From NCBI GenBank assembly GCA_004835665.1, contig RBKR01000027.1, positions 186,001 through 250,000 of the forward strand: a stretch of 64,000 bases of DNA, given 5' to 3'. The DNA is from Phoma sp. XZ068 (lineage: Eukaryota; Ascomycota; Dothideomycetes; Pleosporales; Didymellaceae). Numbering within the stretch: position 1 is the first letter of the stretch; the number at the start of each line of letters is the position of its first letter. The notes below the pieces were generated by a model. The model was not told the DNA's origin and made no database searches. It saw nothing but the letters and a program-made list of their open reading frames with translations. Positions 11,197 to 21,537 of this stretch are shown here, piece by piece. The translations under genes and the position numbers were made by a program.

Positions 11197-11514
11197 ATTG
11201 CCACACAGTATTTCCTATAAATCCCAACCAAAATAGCCAAAGGCATTCAAATACAGCAATAGATTATGATCATTCGATTTGAGTGTCTAATCCACGTAAG
11301 CAATAACTTCAAAGACCTGAATTCGCTATTGAGCAAATGAGCAAACGGTACAACACAACCAAACAACGGGTTGGTTGAGACCACTTTCTCGGTCACGTTC
11401 GCTACAATATATGTGTATTCGTCTCTGCGTTCAATCCAATGTAGAAACAGCCATTCATAATAACTATCACTGATTTGCTTAGATGTCCCTATCTCATTTA
11501 GAATCCTAACACTA
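11197..11514. other. Convergent intergenic region
   Basis: About 320 AT-rich bases between the permease stop and the end of the minus-strand glycosyltransferase gene. No gene seen; holds 3' ends only. Confidence 0.6.
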
Positions 11515-12861
11515 CTAGACCACTCGGTCTTCCTCTACTTTGGGTTCGCGAGCAGTCGTCTTATCATCCATATACTCATCCTTTGTTGTCGGCTCAGCCA
11601 CTTCCCATTTCGTGTCCCACCAAGTAATTGCAGCCCAAAGTTTCACAAGGCTGCAGTACCACCCAAAAACTATATAAGGACCGAAGAAGACGAAATCCTC
11701 CGGATGCTTCTTGAAGTGAGGCAAGATCTTGTTGAACTTCAAAGCCACGACCCACAGCGCCAGCATCGCAGCCGTCCAGTTGAAACACGCACTGTACCCA
11801 GCACCTTTTTGTGACTTATACAGGAGCCAGAACATAAATGCTTCATGGAACAGCGACATCCTGACCATCCACAAAAAGAGCGTGGCCGATGTATACGGAT
11901 ACCTGTGCCAGACTTTCCCATGGACCAACTCCCTAGGATTGCTTCTCTACGTTGTTCTCGTCCATCGAAAAACTTGGCTTGCAAACCGGCTGCTATCTCC
12001 ATTCTCTGTGATTAATGTGGTCTCAGGCGCGGCCTGGATCTTCATCTTCCAGTCATGCTCAATCAGCCAGCGAGTATGAAACTTGTCATCGTCAGCATCA
12101 AGAGGCCCCCGGCGGCCGAAGAACGGCGTCCAACAGTACTCATTGAGGTACGCATATTGAAATACATCGGATGCGTAGAGTGAGGTGCGGAAGAGGCCAA
12201 AGCGGCCAGTCAATGTGGATAGGCCGCCATCGATGGTATTGCACGCTTTGTACTCGTGGCTCCGGCGGACAAGGTAAGTCATGCCGAGGAAATTGTAGAA
12301 GGCTTTAATGGGGTTTCGGTGGTGGTGATGGCGGGCCTCAATAACAGGCATGACGGCGCCCATTCTGGGGTCTTCGAAGGGCGCGGTCATGAGTGGGAGG
12401 AAGTTTGGTGATGTGGGCCATGTAGTTTTGTTATCTTGAAGGACTACCAGAGTGGTGTGGACGTGGGGTAGAGCTAAAGCTGTCTTTTGCCGTCGGCTGA
12501 TAACGTCGCAGTGCAAGAGCTGTACTCGTGCATCTGCAATGGTGTCCATAAAATCCTCAATTTCATTACTGACATTCTCGCCATTGGTTACGATGATGAG
12601 CTTTGAAATTGGGTGATTGAGGATGGATTTGACAACTCGATGTAGGAGCTCAGAGTTGAGGTTCATCGTCGGGATCATAACTGTGATATCGGTAGCATCG
12701 TACCTTCGGTCTCGCGCAACTATAGTAGGACTGTATAGGGTGTTACCAATGATGTTAGAGATGACTCGTATATACCTTAGTCCGAAAACTGCAACAAAAA
12801 GCCAAAAGTACTGGTGGGTGGCTTCAAAAGGGAACCTAGCGGTCCGCACATAATTTCCCAT
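11515..12861 (-). pseudogene. GT2 polysaccharide synthase-like gene interrupted by one in-frame TAG
   Basis: One continuous minus-strand frame of 448 sense and stop codons before the terminal stop, broken only by TAG at 11949..11947. It resembles fungal family 2 glycosyltransferases related to Cps1/hyaluronan synthase: DITVMIPTMN, APFEDPRMGAVMPVIEARHHHH, GPLDADDDKFHTRW and the QxxRW-type motif QVFRW. The stop follows RWTRTT and precedes RSNPRELVHGKVWHRYPY; relatives have Trp there, so TGG became TAG. Downstream frame encodes the expected C-terminal membrane helices. A 48-nt in-frame stretch (11950..11903) starting GTAGAG and ending CACAG could be modelled as an intron that removes the stop, but it would delete the conserved segment. 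The first acidic motif is also unusual (LQDNKTTWP where relatives carry DDH-like residues). Start taken at Met 12861; the frame is open to about 12981, so an upstream exon is possible. Most likely a recent nonsense allele; see findings. Confidence 0.7.
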
Positions 12862-14745
12862 ATTTTTAAGTGATACTTGCTTGTGTTGCTCGATTGAAGA
12901 GGTCAGGCGTTGCTTGAATTGATCATGTGTAGAGACAAGGACCAAGGCTGTGCCTAGCGCTTTATACGCTGGCAAGAAGTGACCTATGGTAATGCATCAG
13001 TATATCACCCTTTGTCGCCTTCCGGCCTCGGGGTGAGGACAACGTGAAGCAGACCGTGTGTCACCATTTACAATGACAATATTTGTTCGTCAACGCTTAT
13101 TGACTGTCCTCATTCTCACAAGGGGCGAACATTTTCATCTTTAGCGCCACGCATGCCACGGTCTTTGCTGAAAAATGACTGAAACTTCACTGAAATAGCT
13201 TCTAACGCGCTCTATCTGTGCTCATTTGGTCTTGCAGATGGTTGCAAGTCAGTAACCCAGGAGGCATCTATTTAAATGCCTTGTGGTTATGTTTCGCTCG
13301 GTTTATAATGAATGGCTGGAGTTGCAACGTTTCGCCTACGCTGTGGTCGATGTAGAAAGGCACATAATATAGAGAGCGCTTTAGTACTCATCAGCAACTA
13401 CCTAGTGAGGACAAAACGAGGCCGTTATCGTGGCTGCATTCAAGTGGAGTTTAACTTGCACAGAAAATAGCTGTCAAAGTGTACAATCAGTTACCAAGTT
13501 TACCTGGCCCCCAGAGCTGCGTAATGGAAATCAGGGTTGCCGTTTTGGCATGAGACGCGCGATGGAAGACATGATCAATGCTGCACAACAACTATCGACA
13601 GCCAGTACCACATTTTGTGGCTCGCAGCTCATGACATTGTCACTAAAGATGCCCTCCCGGCCGTGAGATTACGAACATGCCCGGTGGCGATTAGGTGCTG
13701 CAGTCGCTCCCGTCGGTTGTACTAAAGAGATTGACGATTTGTCGACCATCATAGATGATCTTCTAAGATATTAGGAGAGCTTGCAGAACGATGCCGGTTT
13801 AAGTAACAGAAGTGAGTGTCTCGCCCAAGGATTGAGACGCAATTGAGGCTAGCGCGAAACATCAGCCGCGGTACGATCCCCGTGATGCCGAGACAAACCC
13901 TTCAACAACATCTTTATCGCATGAGCCCCAGGAGATTGTTTTGTTCTGCGTTGTACGCTGTTTCGAAACGTGAATGCTTTGACAATTGCCTCGTTGTTTC
14001 AGGCATATTGTTGTCTGTACATCGTATCCTGCCATGCCCAGCCATTGCTCTCATAGAAGAGCTTCATCCTGTCCCAGGTAGGGATGACAGCCATAGCAGG
14101 CATTCGAGCACCAGGCGACACCGGATGCGCATCTCACTGAAGTGGTGACTCGGACAATCTTGCTCCAAGTGGCAATCGTGGCCTATTTTGGAGGTTCACA
14201 CCTTTACCTGGGTAGCGACGGACCCACAATGATTGCCCCTCTCTTCATCTGGGACGCTCATCAATGCAACCTTTTAGCCATCGAATTCTCAGCTTCCCAA
14301 GTGTTTTGCCATCAATCCGGCATGTTCAGTGGTCGTCACTATTCCTTAGTTCGCAAAGAGATGCACTGCTCGTGTCAAGCAATATGTTCGTTCGCGTTCT
14401 TGAGCCACCGGGAATCATATGCACCCCAGAGCGCCACAGTCATTGGCATGAAACGAGCATGGGTAACGGCATTTACCCCTGGCCAATAGCCCGTTACAGA
14501 ACTACCAATTAATTAAGGAGACGGGCGAAAGGACGAGGAACTTGCTCGTGAAGCACAGCAATCTGTTGTACCCCACAGAATGATTAAGGGAAAGTTTGAG
14601 CCTCATTGATTCTGCCTAAAGAACGGCTCCATCGCCTCAAACCGAAAGGTACAAATTCGCATACAGTCGCTGCCCAGACACGACCAACAAGCATCTAATC
14701 TAGCATATTCCATCGTGACAACGCTCTAAACATTACACAGTCAAC
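12862..14745. other. Divergent intergenic region, no gene seen
   Basis: About 1.9 kb between the glycosyltransferase (minus) and acetylxylan esterase (plus). The left end could hold an upstream exon of the glycosyltransferase (a CATAG acceptor-like site lies just before the open frame, near 12981). Remaining open frames are short and unsupported. Confidence 0.55.
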
Positions 14746-15535
14746 ATGAAGTTCACCGCTGCCGCCGCCCTCTCCGTCCTCGGCCTTGCCGTTGCCAACC
14801 CAGTCGAGCTCTCTGAGAGGCAGAGCTGCCCCAAGGTCTACATCTTCGGAGCACGTGAGACGACTGTCTCCCAGAGCAATGGATTTGGAACAGCTAGTGG
14901 TCTCGTGAACCAGGTCAAGGCTGCCTACCCCGGATCCGGCGCTGAAGCCATCGTCTACCCAGCTTGCGGTGGACAGGCTTCTTGTGGTGGTGTGAGCTAC
15001 GACAGCTCTCAGAGCCAAGGAACTGCTGCTGTCGTCAAGGCCGTCACAGCCTACAATCAGAAGTGCCCAAGCACACAGATCGTCCTCATCGGATACTCGC
15101 AGGTATGTTGATTGTCAATAACCGCCAAAACAGTTGCTAAACATTCAAAGGGTGGCCAAATCATGGACAACTCTCTCTGCGGTGGTGCTGGATCCACCCT
15201 CGCCGGTAACGCTCTGAAGGCCGTCAAGGCCGCAATCTTCATGGGCGACCCCCGCAACCGCGCTGGCCTTCCTTACAATGTTGGCACTTGCACAGCTCAA
15301 GGCGTAAGTAATCCGTAAAGGAATCACCAGAGTATGGACTGACAGGTGTTTCTAGTTCGCCGCCCGCCCTGCTGGCTTCCAATGCGCTCCCGCCAGCACA
15401 AGCATCATCAAGTCCTACTGCGACGCTGCTGACCCATACTGCTGCAATGGAAACGATGCCAACTCTCACCAGCAGTACGTCAACAAGTACGGTTCCCAGG
15501 CTTTGGCTTTCATTAAGAGCAAGCTTACCGCATAA
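14746..15535 (+). CDS. Acetylxylan esterase, CE5 family, secreted
   Basis: Exons 14746..15102, 15151..15303, 15356..15535, all phase 0; 229 aa. Signal peptide MKFTAAAALSVLGLAVANP, probable propeptide to about residue 25 (VELSER), then the mature hydrolase. Motifs: FGARETTVS, GYSQGGQIMDNSLCGG with nucleophile Ser118, and YCDAADPYCCNGND...SHQQYV giving Asp196 and His208. The 12-residue Asp-His spacing and the GYSQGGQIMDN sequence are typical of acetylxylan esterase II rather than cutinase. It removes acetyl groups from xylan outside the cell. Cys residues suit the family's several disulfides. The first intron splits the nucleophile motif (GYSQ|GG). Length is normal for the family. Confidence 0.95.
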
Positions 15536-15694
15536 GCGTCCAATTTGTGCCCCGCTCAAATTTGAGAAACTACTACCTTCCTTGTACATATCAAAAATCA
15601 ATATACTTACCACAAACCTTCGCATTAAGACAGTCTCATAGTGCTCTTGAATATAAGCCTTGCAATATGTTGATGAGTCATCAATCTACCACAT

Positions 15695-15795
15695 GGTGGT
15701 ATGGTCTAGTGGTATGACGTCGCGTTGTGGCTGGCGAACACCTAGTGTTCCGATCCAGATCCGCGCCAGCCCGTGTTCGATTCACGGTACCGCCA
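15695..15795 (+). tRNA. tRNA-His (GUG), intron-containing
   Basis: Acceptor stem GGTGGTA (15695..15701) pairs with TACCGCC (15788..15794, one G-T), followed by an encoded A. D-arm GTC...GAC; T-arm CCGTG-TTCGATT-CACGG (15771..15787). Box A-like TGGTCTAGTGG and box B GTTCGATTC are present. The loop TTGTGG puts anticodon GTG at 15727..15729, typical of tRNA-His. About 30 nt (roughly 15731..15760) exceed a normal tRNA at the canonical 37/38 intron position. The first anticodon-stem pair (T27/C43) is mismatched in this folding, so the intron borders are provisional. Confidence 0.72.
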
Positions 15796-15805
15796 AAATC
15801 GCGTC

Positions 15806-15812
15806 TTTTTTT
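15806..15812 (+). terminator. RNA polymerase III terminator of the tRNA
   Basis: A run of seven T residues 11 nt after the tRNA end, as expected for Pol III termination. Confidence 0.7.
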
Positions 15813-16082
15813 GCTGTCATGTTGGACCGAACATCGTTTTTGTGTGGAGACGTGGAGTACTTTGGTTTTATCTCGCGTGAAGCACGCTAGCCTGGCGCTA
15901 ACGTAATTCATCTTGGAGCAATGCAAAGACACACTTGACTGCTAGATATGATGTTTATGTTTGATGTTCAATATCATACTGTTCGTAACTCTATCCTAAT
16001 GATCGATGCACATTAACCCAGACGCCGCGCATTCAATGCTAACATGCACATCCCCCAAATAGTTCACTTGACGCGCCACTCT

Positions 16083-17457
16083 TTACAACTTCGCCTTTGG
16101 CCATTGATCCAATAGATCGTTCATCTCGAACCTCGGCCAGTCAGGGTTGAGAGACGGAGAAGGCCTCTCGCGATCCCAAGCCCACTTCTCCTTCAAATCT
16201 GGCCTCAGACTGTCCTCCAACATCTGGACAACGTACTTGCCAAGTACTGGGAAGAATTTGTAGCCATGGAACGAACCACATGTTGCAACATACAGACCCT
16301 TTGCTGCGGCGTGTGGTGAGATTATGAAATCGGAACTTGTTGTGAACGCATCCCTGTTCATCATTGTCAGTAAGCGTAATGAAGCCGATAAGGGGAGAAA
16401 TGACTCACCAGCAGATACGGTGCTTGTCCATCTTCCAATTTGCGCCGTTCTTTCCGTAAAAGACATCGTTGGCATGGTCTATATCCAGCTTCAGTGGCCC
16501 AGGTACGTTCCACTGACTGTAATCTTTTCCAGATGGTGGTGCTGAGACAAATCGTCCAGGAATGACTTCGTGTGTATTCTTGAAGATCTTCTCGCCCCAC
16601 CACTTCAGCTCGCGGTCCTTCGTAGGGGGCAAGCTGCCGATGAAAGGTCCAATCTGAGCATTATAACCCTGGACACCAACGGGCATATGCTTGAAACGCT
16701 TGTACGATTCATCGTCGAGGGTGGTCATACCAGTAGTGATGCCGCCTGCGACGATCCTGTGTCCGGCGCGGAGCTGGTTGTTCCCGCTCTTCTTCGCCGC
16801 CTGCTCCAGCAACTTAGCAGTGTAGGCTCCAGTTGACAGAATGACGTTGGTCGCGGAGAGCGTCTTGCCATCCTCGGTCTTGACGCCTGTGCATGTGCCG
16901 TTGCTGTTGATTTCCAGACTCTCAGCCTTGCCAACAACGTACTTGACGCCCTGCTCGAGCGACCACTTGGTCACTGCTCTCAGTGCATTACCAGCTTCTG
17001 ACCACCCACTTGTCTTGTTGACAAGCACTTCCTTTGCGCCGTCGTAGTTCGCGTCCTCAAACAACCCTCCAAACAGCTTCTTTGCCTCCTCAACAGAAAC
17101 GGCCTTCAGATCAGCTGTGCGGCCGAGCTTCTTGTAGTTGTTAATGACATCCTGAGCATAGTCCGAGCGGCACACCCAGAAAATACCAGTCTGGTGGAAG
17201 TATGGTTTCCAGAGGGGATCTGAGTTGAAAACATCCTGGGCTTCAAGAGCGAGCTCGGTGTACACAATGTCGTCGTAGTCAGCGCGTACAACCTTGTTCC
17301 AGTCCCAAGATGCAGCTACACGGTTGTCTGCGTCATATGCATCCTGATCGAGAATTGTGACTTGGCGATCAGGATACTTTTTGATAAGGTGGTATGCGGT
17401 CGAAACTCCAAAGACACCGGCTCCAACAATGAGGTATGATGGCTTTGAGGCTGCCAT
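16083..17457 (-). CDS. Fructosyl amino acid oxidase (amadoriase)
   Basis: Exons 17457..16409 and 16353..16083, 55-nt intron with phase 2 across Trp350; 439 aa, the normal length of fungal amadoriases. N-terminal FAD-binding fold YLIVGAGVFGVSTAYHL, then RVAASWDWNKVVRADYDD. The spliced HRICWDAFTTSSDFIISPH holds Cys349, which by family knowledge (MSOX/amadoriase) is the cysteine covalently linked to FAD. CGSFHGYKFFPVLGKYV follows. The enzyme oxidises fructosyl amino acids to amino acid, glucosone and H2O2. The C-terminus PKAKL is not a clear PTS1; the last three residues (AKL) do fit a relaxed peroxisomal signal, in line with peroxisomal amadoriases, but this is inference. Saccharopine/sarcosine oxidase is the main alternative, less likely on motif and length. 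Confidence 0.93.
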
Positions 17458-18946
17458 TGTGTCGCTTTCTCAATCGTATTCAGTCGCAAAAGGAAGAGTG
17501 TGATGACAGTACACGCCCGACATTCTCTCAGCCTCCATCTTTATATTCTATCAGCTGTATTGACTATCGCGACAAACTAGCCCGTTCTCGGCCGCGAATA
17601 GTGGTTGCGCTGGCGCTAGCTGCGCGGGGCTCATTCAATGTGTGGGGAGCGGTATCCCAAACAGGGAAAGGAGAACGAATTGCGCTTTCCCGATGCCGTT
17701 ATCTGCGCTTGCCCGCCGGTTTGCATGGCTTCAAGCGGAAAACGCTTGTGAAATCTAGCGCGCATCTGCTGATGTTGCGGCGACTTTTATGTGAATCCCG
17801 TCGCAGAGAGGCCTCCGTCGGTGAAAGCACTCGGGAGCGCCTCCGAAGATAAGCGAGGGACCGGGTGTTACGCGATTGGGCAATGAGACCCAGAGCATCC
17901 ACGATGCTAATTCCCGCTTCACGTTTGACTACGCAAGAACTATGTTGCACGCAACAAATTCTACTGATAGGGGTATTCTAAGGCATGGCAGGTCTAACAT
18001 ATGTGCGCTCACAGCAATCTGAACTTCTGAGTGATGGCTCGACCGCTTTGAGCGATCAGCAGTGAAGACTAACCGCGCCACAGCACCAAACTCACTAGAC
18101 ATACACCACCAGAGCTGCTTCCATATTTCAAACAGGGTGTAGCCTGCCTCGGGTGACCAATTACGTGAGGTTTCATCGTCGTCGAACGTTGAAAGATGAA
18201 GGCTGTGGGGAGTGAGATGGCTGGCAAAAGATCGAATCACCCCTCACTTCAATGCTAACATACTAACAAATTGCTTTGTATATATTTGGCGTACATGCAA
18301 GGCGCTTGGGACGTAGATAGGTCAGCAATGCGGTTGAGCGTTGGACTGTGAGGTAAGCTTCAACCCACTAACGCACTACGCAACATAATCTTGAGCCGGC
18401 ATGAAAGCTTGTTCGAACCTCAGTCTAATCGACTTGGGCCTTTTGGCTAATGTTACATCCTAATTGGACACTGATCTTGTGTCCGGTTGAGGTTACTTAG
18501 GTAGCTATGCCAGCAGCGTAAGAGGAGAGTATGCCACGGAGACGCTGGATTGAGTACAGTTAGCTTCTCTGCTCTCGTTCGATAGAACGTGGCCATTCTT
18601 CTTATCATCGTTATTTCTGCCAGTTCCAGAATTGGAATCGCATGGGAACGGTGCCAGCTAATATGCGCGATCAACGCAATCGCCCTATGAGGGGTTAAAC
18701 ATGTGCCTGTCCAGCAGACATCGTTAGATTACAGAGGATGAGCCGCGCTCAGCACTGAAACGCCATTAACCTACTACTCTGGAATTGCTTTCACTTACAA
18801 CGCGCACGGTGTATTTCGCTTCCTAGGCTGCCACACCATAGACAAACCTAAGTACCTCATTTGGTTTGCCAACGTAACCATACATCACGAACTTTAGCTA
18901 CCCACCTGTATCAGCTTAACCGAACTTTGCCTACAGTACCTCAAGC
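17458..18946. other. Divergent intergenic region
   Basis: About 1.5 kb separating the oxidase (minus) from the JmjC-like gene (plus). It should carry both promoters. I see no convincing coding exon, RNA gene or repeat. Confidence 0.55.
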
Positions 18947-20401
18947 ATGAAGTTCGACCGCATAAGCAGCTTGGTCGCTGTGCGGGAAGTCTTGAGCAAA
19001 GCAGAATCCGAACAAACAGCCCTCTTCACATCGCTCCTGGACAACGGCAAGATTCGTGGGCATGCGTGCAAGCCTGCAGGTCGTCTCATTTTCGGGCCAA
19101 ACGAGTGTGACTTCCCGGGCCTGGGCAAAAAGCTTTCGCCGTTCGATTCCAACGCAATTCCTTCGCTACAGAACCTGCAGATGCTTCTCGTCGACGACCT
19201 GATGGCGGTGCGTTAGCCCGACGGTCATTATTATAACAATCACGTTGTGCAGTCTAGTGAAGAAGAGTCACAGGTGAACCAGAAGGACGAAGAGCTCAAG
19301 CTACTCAACAGCCTGACCGATACGGACTCCAATGCTATCGGCGCTACTCTCAGCTTTCCCAGCCCATCGTTGGACGACATCTGTGGAGATTCAAAAGTCG
19401 AGGACAGCAATATCCTGCGAGAGTCTATGATCGCAGCTAGCATCTTACCTCTCAACACACTCCTCCCACTCCAGCACAGTAACGAGGGCACTACTTTCAT
19501 CACTCTGCTATCAGGCGTAGTAGCTTGGATAATCTGGCCGCCAACTGAACACAATCTCAACAGCCTCCAAAGATCTTACGAAAATTTCTCGGACGGGTTC
19601 GATAGCCCGAAGATCAACGTGGCTTGCGAGCTCGCAGGTGGTGTGTGTCTCGTCCAAACCACCGGCGAAGCTATCCGCATTCCACCGTTCTGTCCAATGA
19701 TGTGTCTGTCACTGAAATCATCGGTCCTTGCTTCATACACTATTGTAACGGCCAACCAGCTTGTGAACATGCTGCTCAAGCTCCCGCTGCTTTTGGCGTG
19801 GTTCAAGACTGAGATCGATGGGGAGCACAAGAAAAAAAGTTTCACCACTGCACTGCTACCGCATCTTTCAGCCATCCTTCAAGGTACCTTTGAGTCAACC
19901 AATTTGAAGAAGCACAGGCACCCCTATTCTACAGATGGCCCGTTGCGCAGGCTGCTTCGAGTATGGGACGAAATCAAACACACAGTAGCTAGCATCTTGG
20001 ATCGTGCAGAAGCTGAGCTTATGACGGCGATATGGGAGGAATTCTTGCGCAACGCTCGAGGAAGAGAGTGCTGGATCTGTGGGAATACCATTAGCAACAA
20101 GTCAAAGGACATGCGCAAGCACTTCGAGGCTCAGCATTCGCCCACAGAGAAAGCTGCGGAGGCCGTGAAGCAGAAGGCCGCGTCTCAGCATAGACCCGAA
20201 AATACCATAATTTCACGACTCTCTTCGCAGGGACCTGAACTGGAGTCATTTCACGAGGCAACGGAGGTCCTCGTGTCGCAGGATGGCAATACCCGGGACC
20301 GCGTCAAAGAAGTGCTTCCAGTTCCGGCGGTGTTGGAGACAGTGAAAGAGGCGCAGCTCAAGGAGGCGATGGACCTAGACAGGGAAATGGAGACCCAGTA
20401 A
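18947..20401 (+). CDS. JmjC/cupin-like protein with C2H2-type zinc finger
   Basis: Exons 18947..19207 and 19253..20401, 45-nt intron, phase 0; 469 aa. The middle reads GVVAWIIWPPTEHNLNSLQ, then GGVCLVQTTGEAIRIPPFCPMMCLSL; this resembles the second half of JmjC-type cupins (WxxxPPT... and Q.pGea...PP...). I do not see the HxD/H iron ligands, so it may be a degenerate, non-catalytic version. At about residues 360-382 lies CWICGNTISNKSKDMRKHFEAQH, a C-x2-C-x13-H-x4-H zinc finger. The C-terminal 80 residues are Glu/Lys/Ala-rich and probably disordered or coiled. A nuclear regulator of unknown target is the best guess; family assignment is tentative, although the coding status is well supported by an open 383-codon exon. 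Confidence 0.75.
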
Positions 20402-20778
20402 TCGTCTACTGATAATGATATTTGACGAGATATAAACGGCGGAAGGAAGAACAGAGCAATCGCAGCAAGGCTTTTTTGGGTAAAGTGTGCTCGACTTGCT
20501 TTCGTGGCACCTCCTGGAACGTGAGCCTACTGAAGATTCATTGCCTCTTTTCAAAGCCCTCTGTGTAATAGGATGAGATTGATGCATCTCCCAGCGTTGA
20601 CGTGACGAGCGATCTGCGCGACATCACAATACGTAAGCTGCGAGTGATGTCATTAGCGTGTTTTTCCGAGACTCCGAATAGCTTCACATTGCCGCAGGTT
20701 GACACAACTACTTGTATCTTCAAGCGCAATTTTAGTACAAACATCAAAGCGATCGCACTAGTCGAATACGCATTTTTT
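20402..20778. other. Intergenic region
   Basis: About 380 bp between two plus-strand genes; must contain the 3' end of the JmjC-like gene and the promoter of the dehydrogenase. Nothing else seen. Confidence 0.6.
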
Positions 20779-21537
20779 ATGATGCCCACAGCAGTAGTCA
20801 CAGGTGCTAACTCCGGCATTGGTAATGCTCTTGCACGTATCCTGATGAAAGAGGTATCAAGAATATTGGTCTTAGGTCACACAACAATGACGATTGACTT
20901 TGTATAGGGTTACAAAGTGATAGCGGTTGGCATCAAAATCGGCGCACCCATCACCGACCTCGGCTGTGAAACATCCGAACTCAACATCGCATCACAGGAT
21001 GACATTGAAGCCTTCAAGAAGAAAGTTGGTAATCGCCCAGTTGACCTGCTGCTAAATGTCGCTGGCATCATGTACCCTTATGACTCCGATACTTTGGACA
21101 AGGTCACTCTCACCAACTTCCAGAAAACCTTCGCAGTGAACACCTTCGGGCCTCTTCTCTTGACGCAGGCCCTCCTACCAAACATTTTGAAAGCACAATA
21201 TCCCAGAATTTCAGTGGTCTCCTCCCGCGTTGGTCCGATAGCTGACAACTCCACTGGCGGCATGTACTCCTACCGAGCATCCAAAACTGCAGTAAATATG
21301 CTCTTCAAGAATCTCGCCATCGACCTCAAGGACATGAAGGTCGCTGTGATACTGCTGCATCCGGGGATCGTGAAGACTAATCTGGATCAGAAATGGAAGC
21401 AAGGTGGATATGAGGAAGTCGCGGGTGCGGTTGAGCCTGATGTTGCAGCGAGTGACTTATGGAGGGTACTGATGGGGAAGGGATTCGAGAGCACCGGGAA
21501 ATTCTTCCACAGGAGCGGGGAGGAGTTGCCTTGGTGA
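20779..21537 (+). CDS. Short-chain dehydrogenase/reductase (sniffer/carbonyl reductase type)
   Basis: Exons 20779..20853 and 20908..21537, 54-nt intron, phase 0; 234 aa. Classical SDR signatures: TGANSGIG at residues 8-15 (Rossmann glycine motif), NVAG at 76-79, Ser130/131 in VVSSRVG, and YRASK with Tyr147 and Lys151. PGIVKT after the active site and the short C-terminal loop suit the C-factor/sniffer-like group of NAD(P)H reductases. Substrate unknown. Two adjacent ATGs (20779, 20782); the first is used here. Confidence 0.92.

Larger units (their letters stand above)
15536..16082. other. Intergenic region carrying a tRNA gene
   Basis: Between the esterase and the convergent amino acid oxidase gene. 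Apart from the tRNA at 15695..15795 and its T-tract, nothing else is recognised. Confidence 0.6.
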
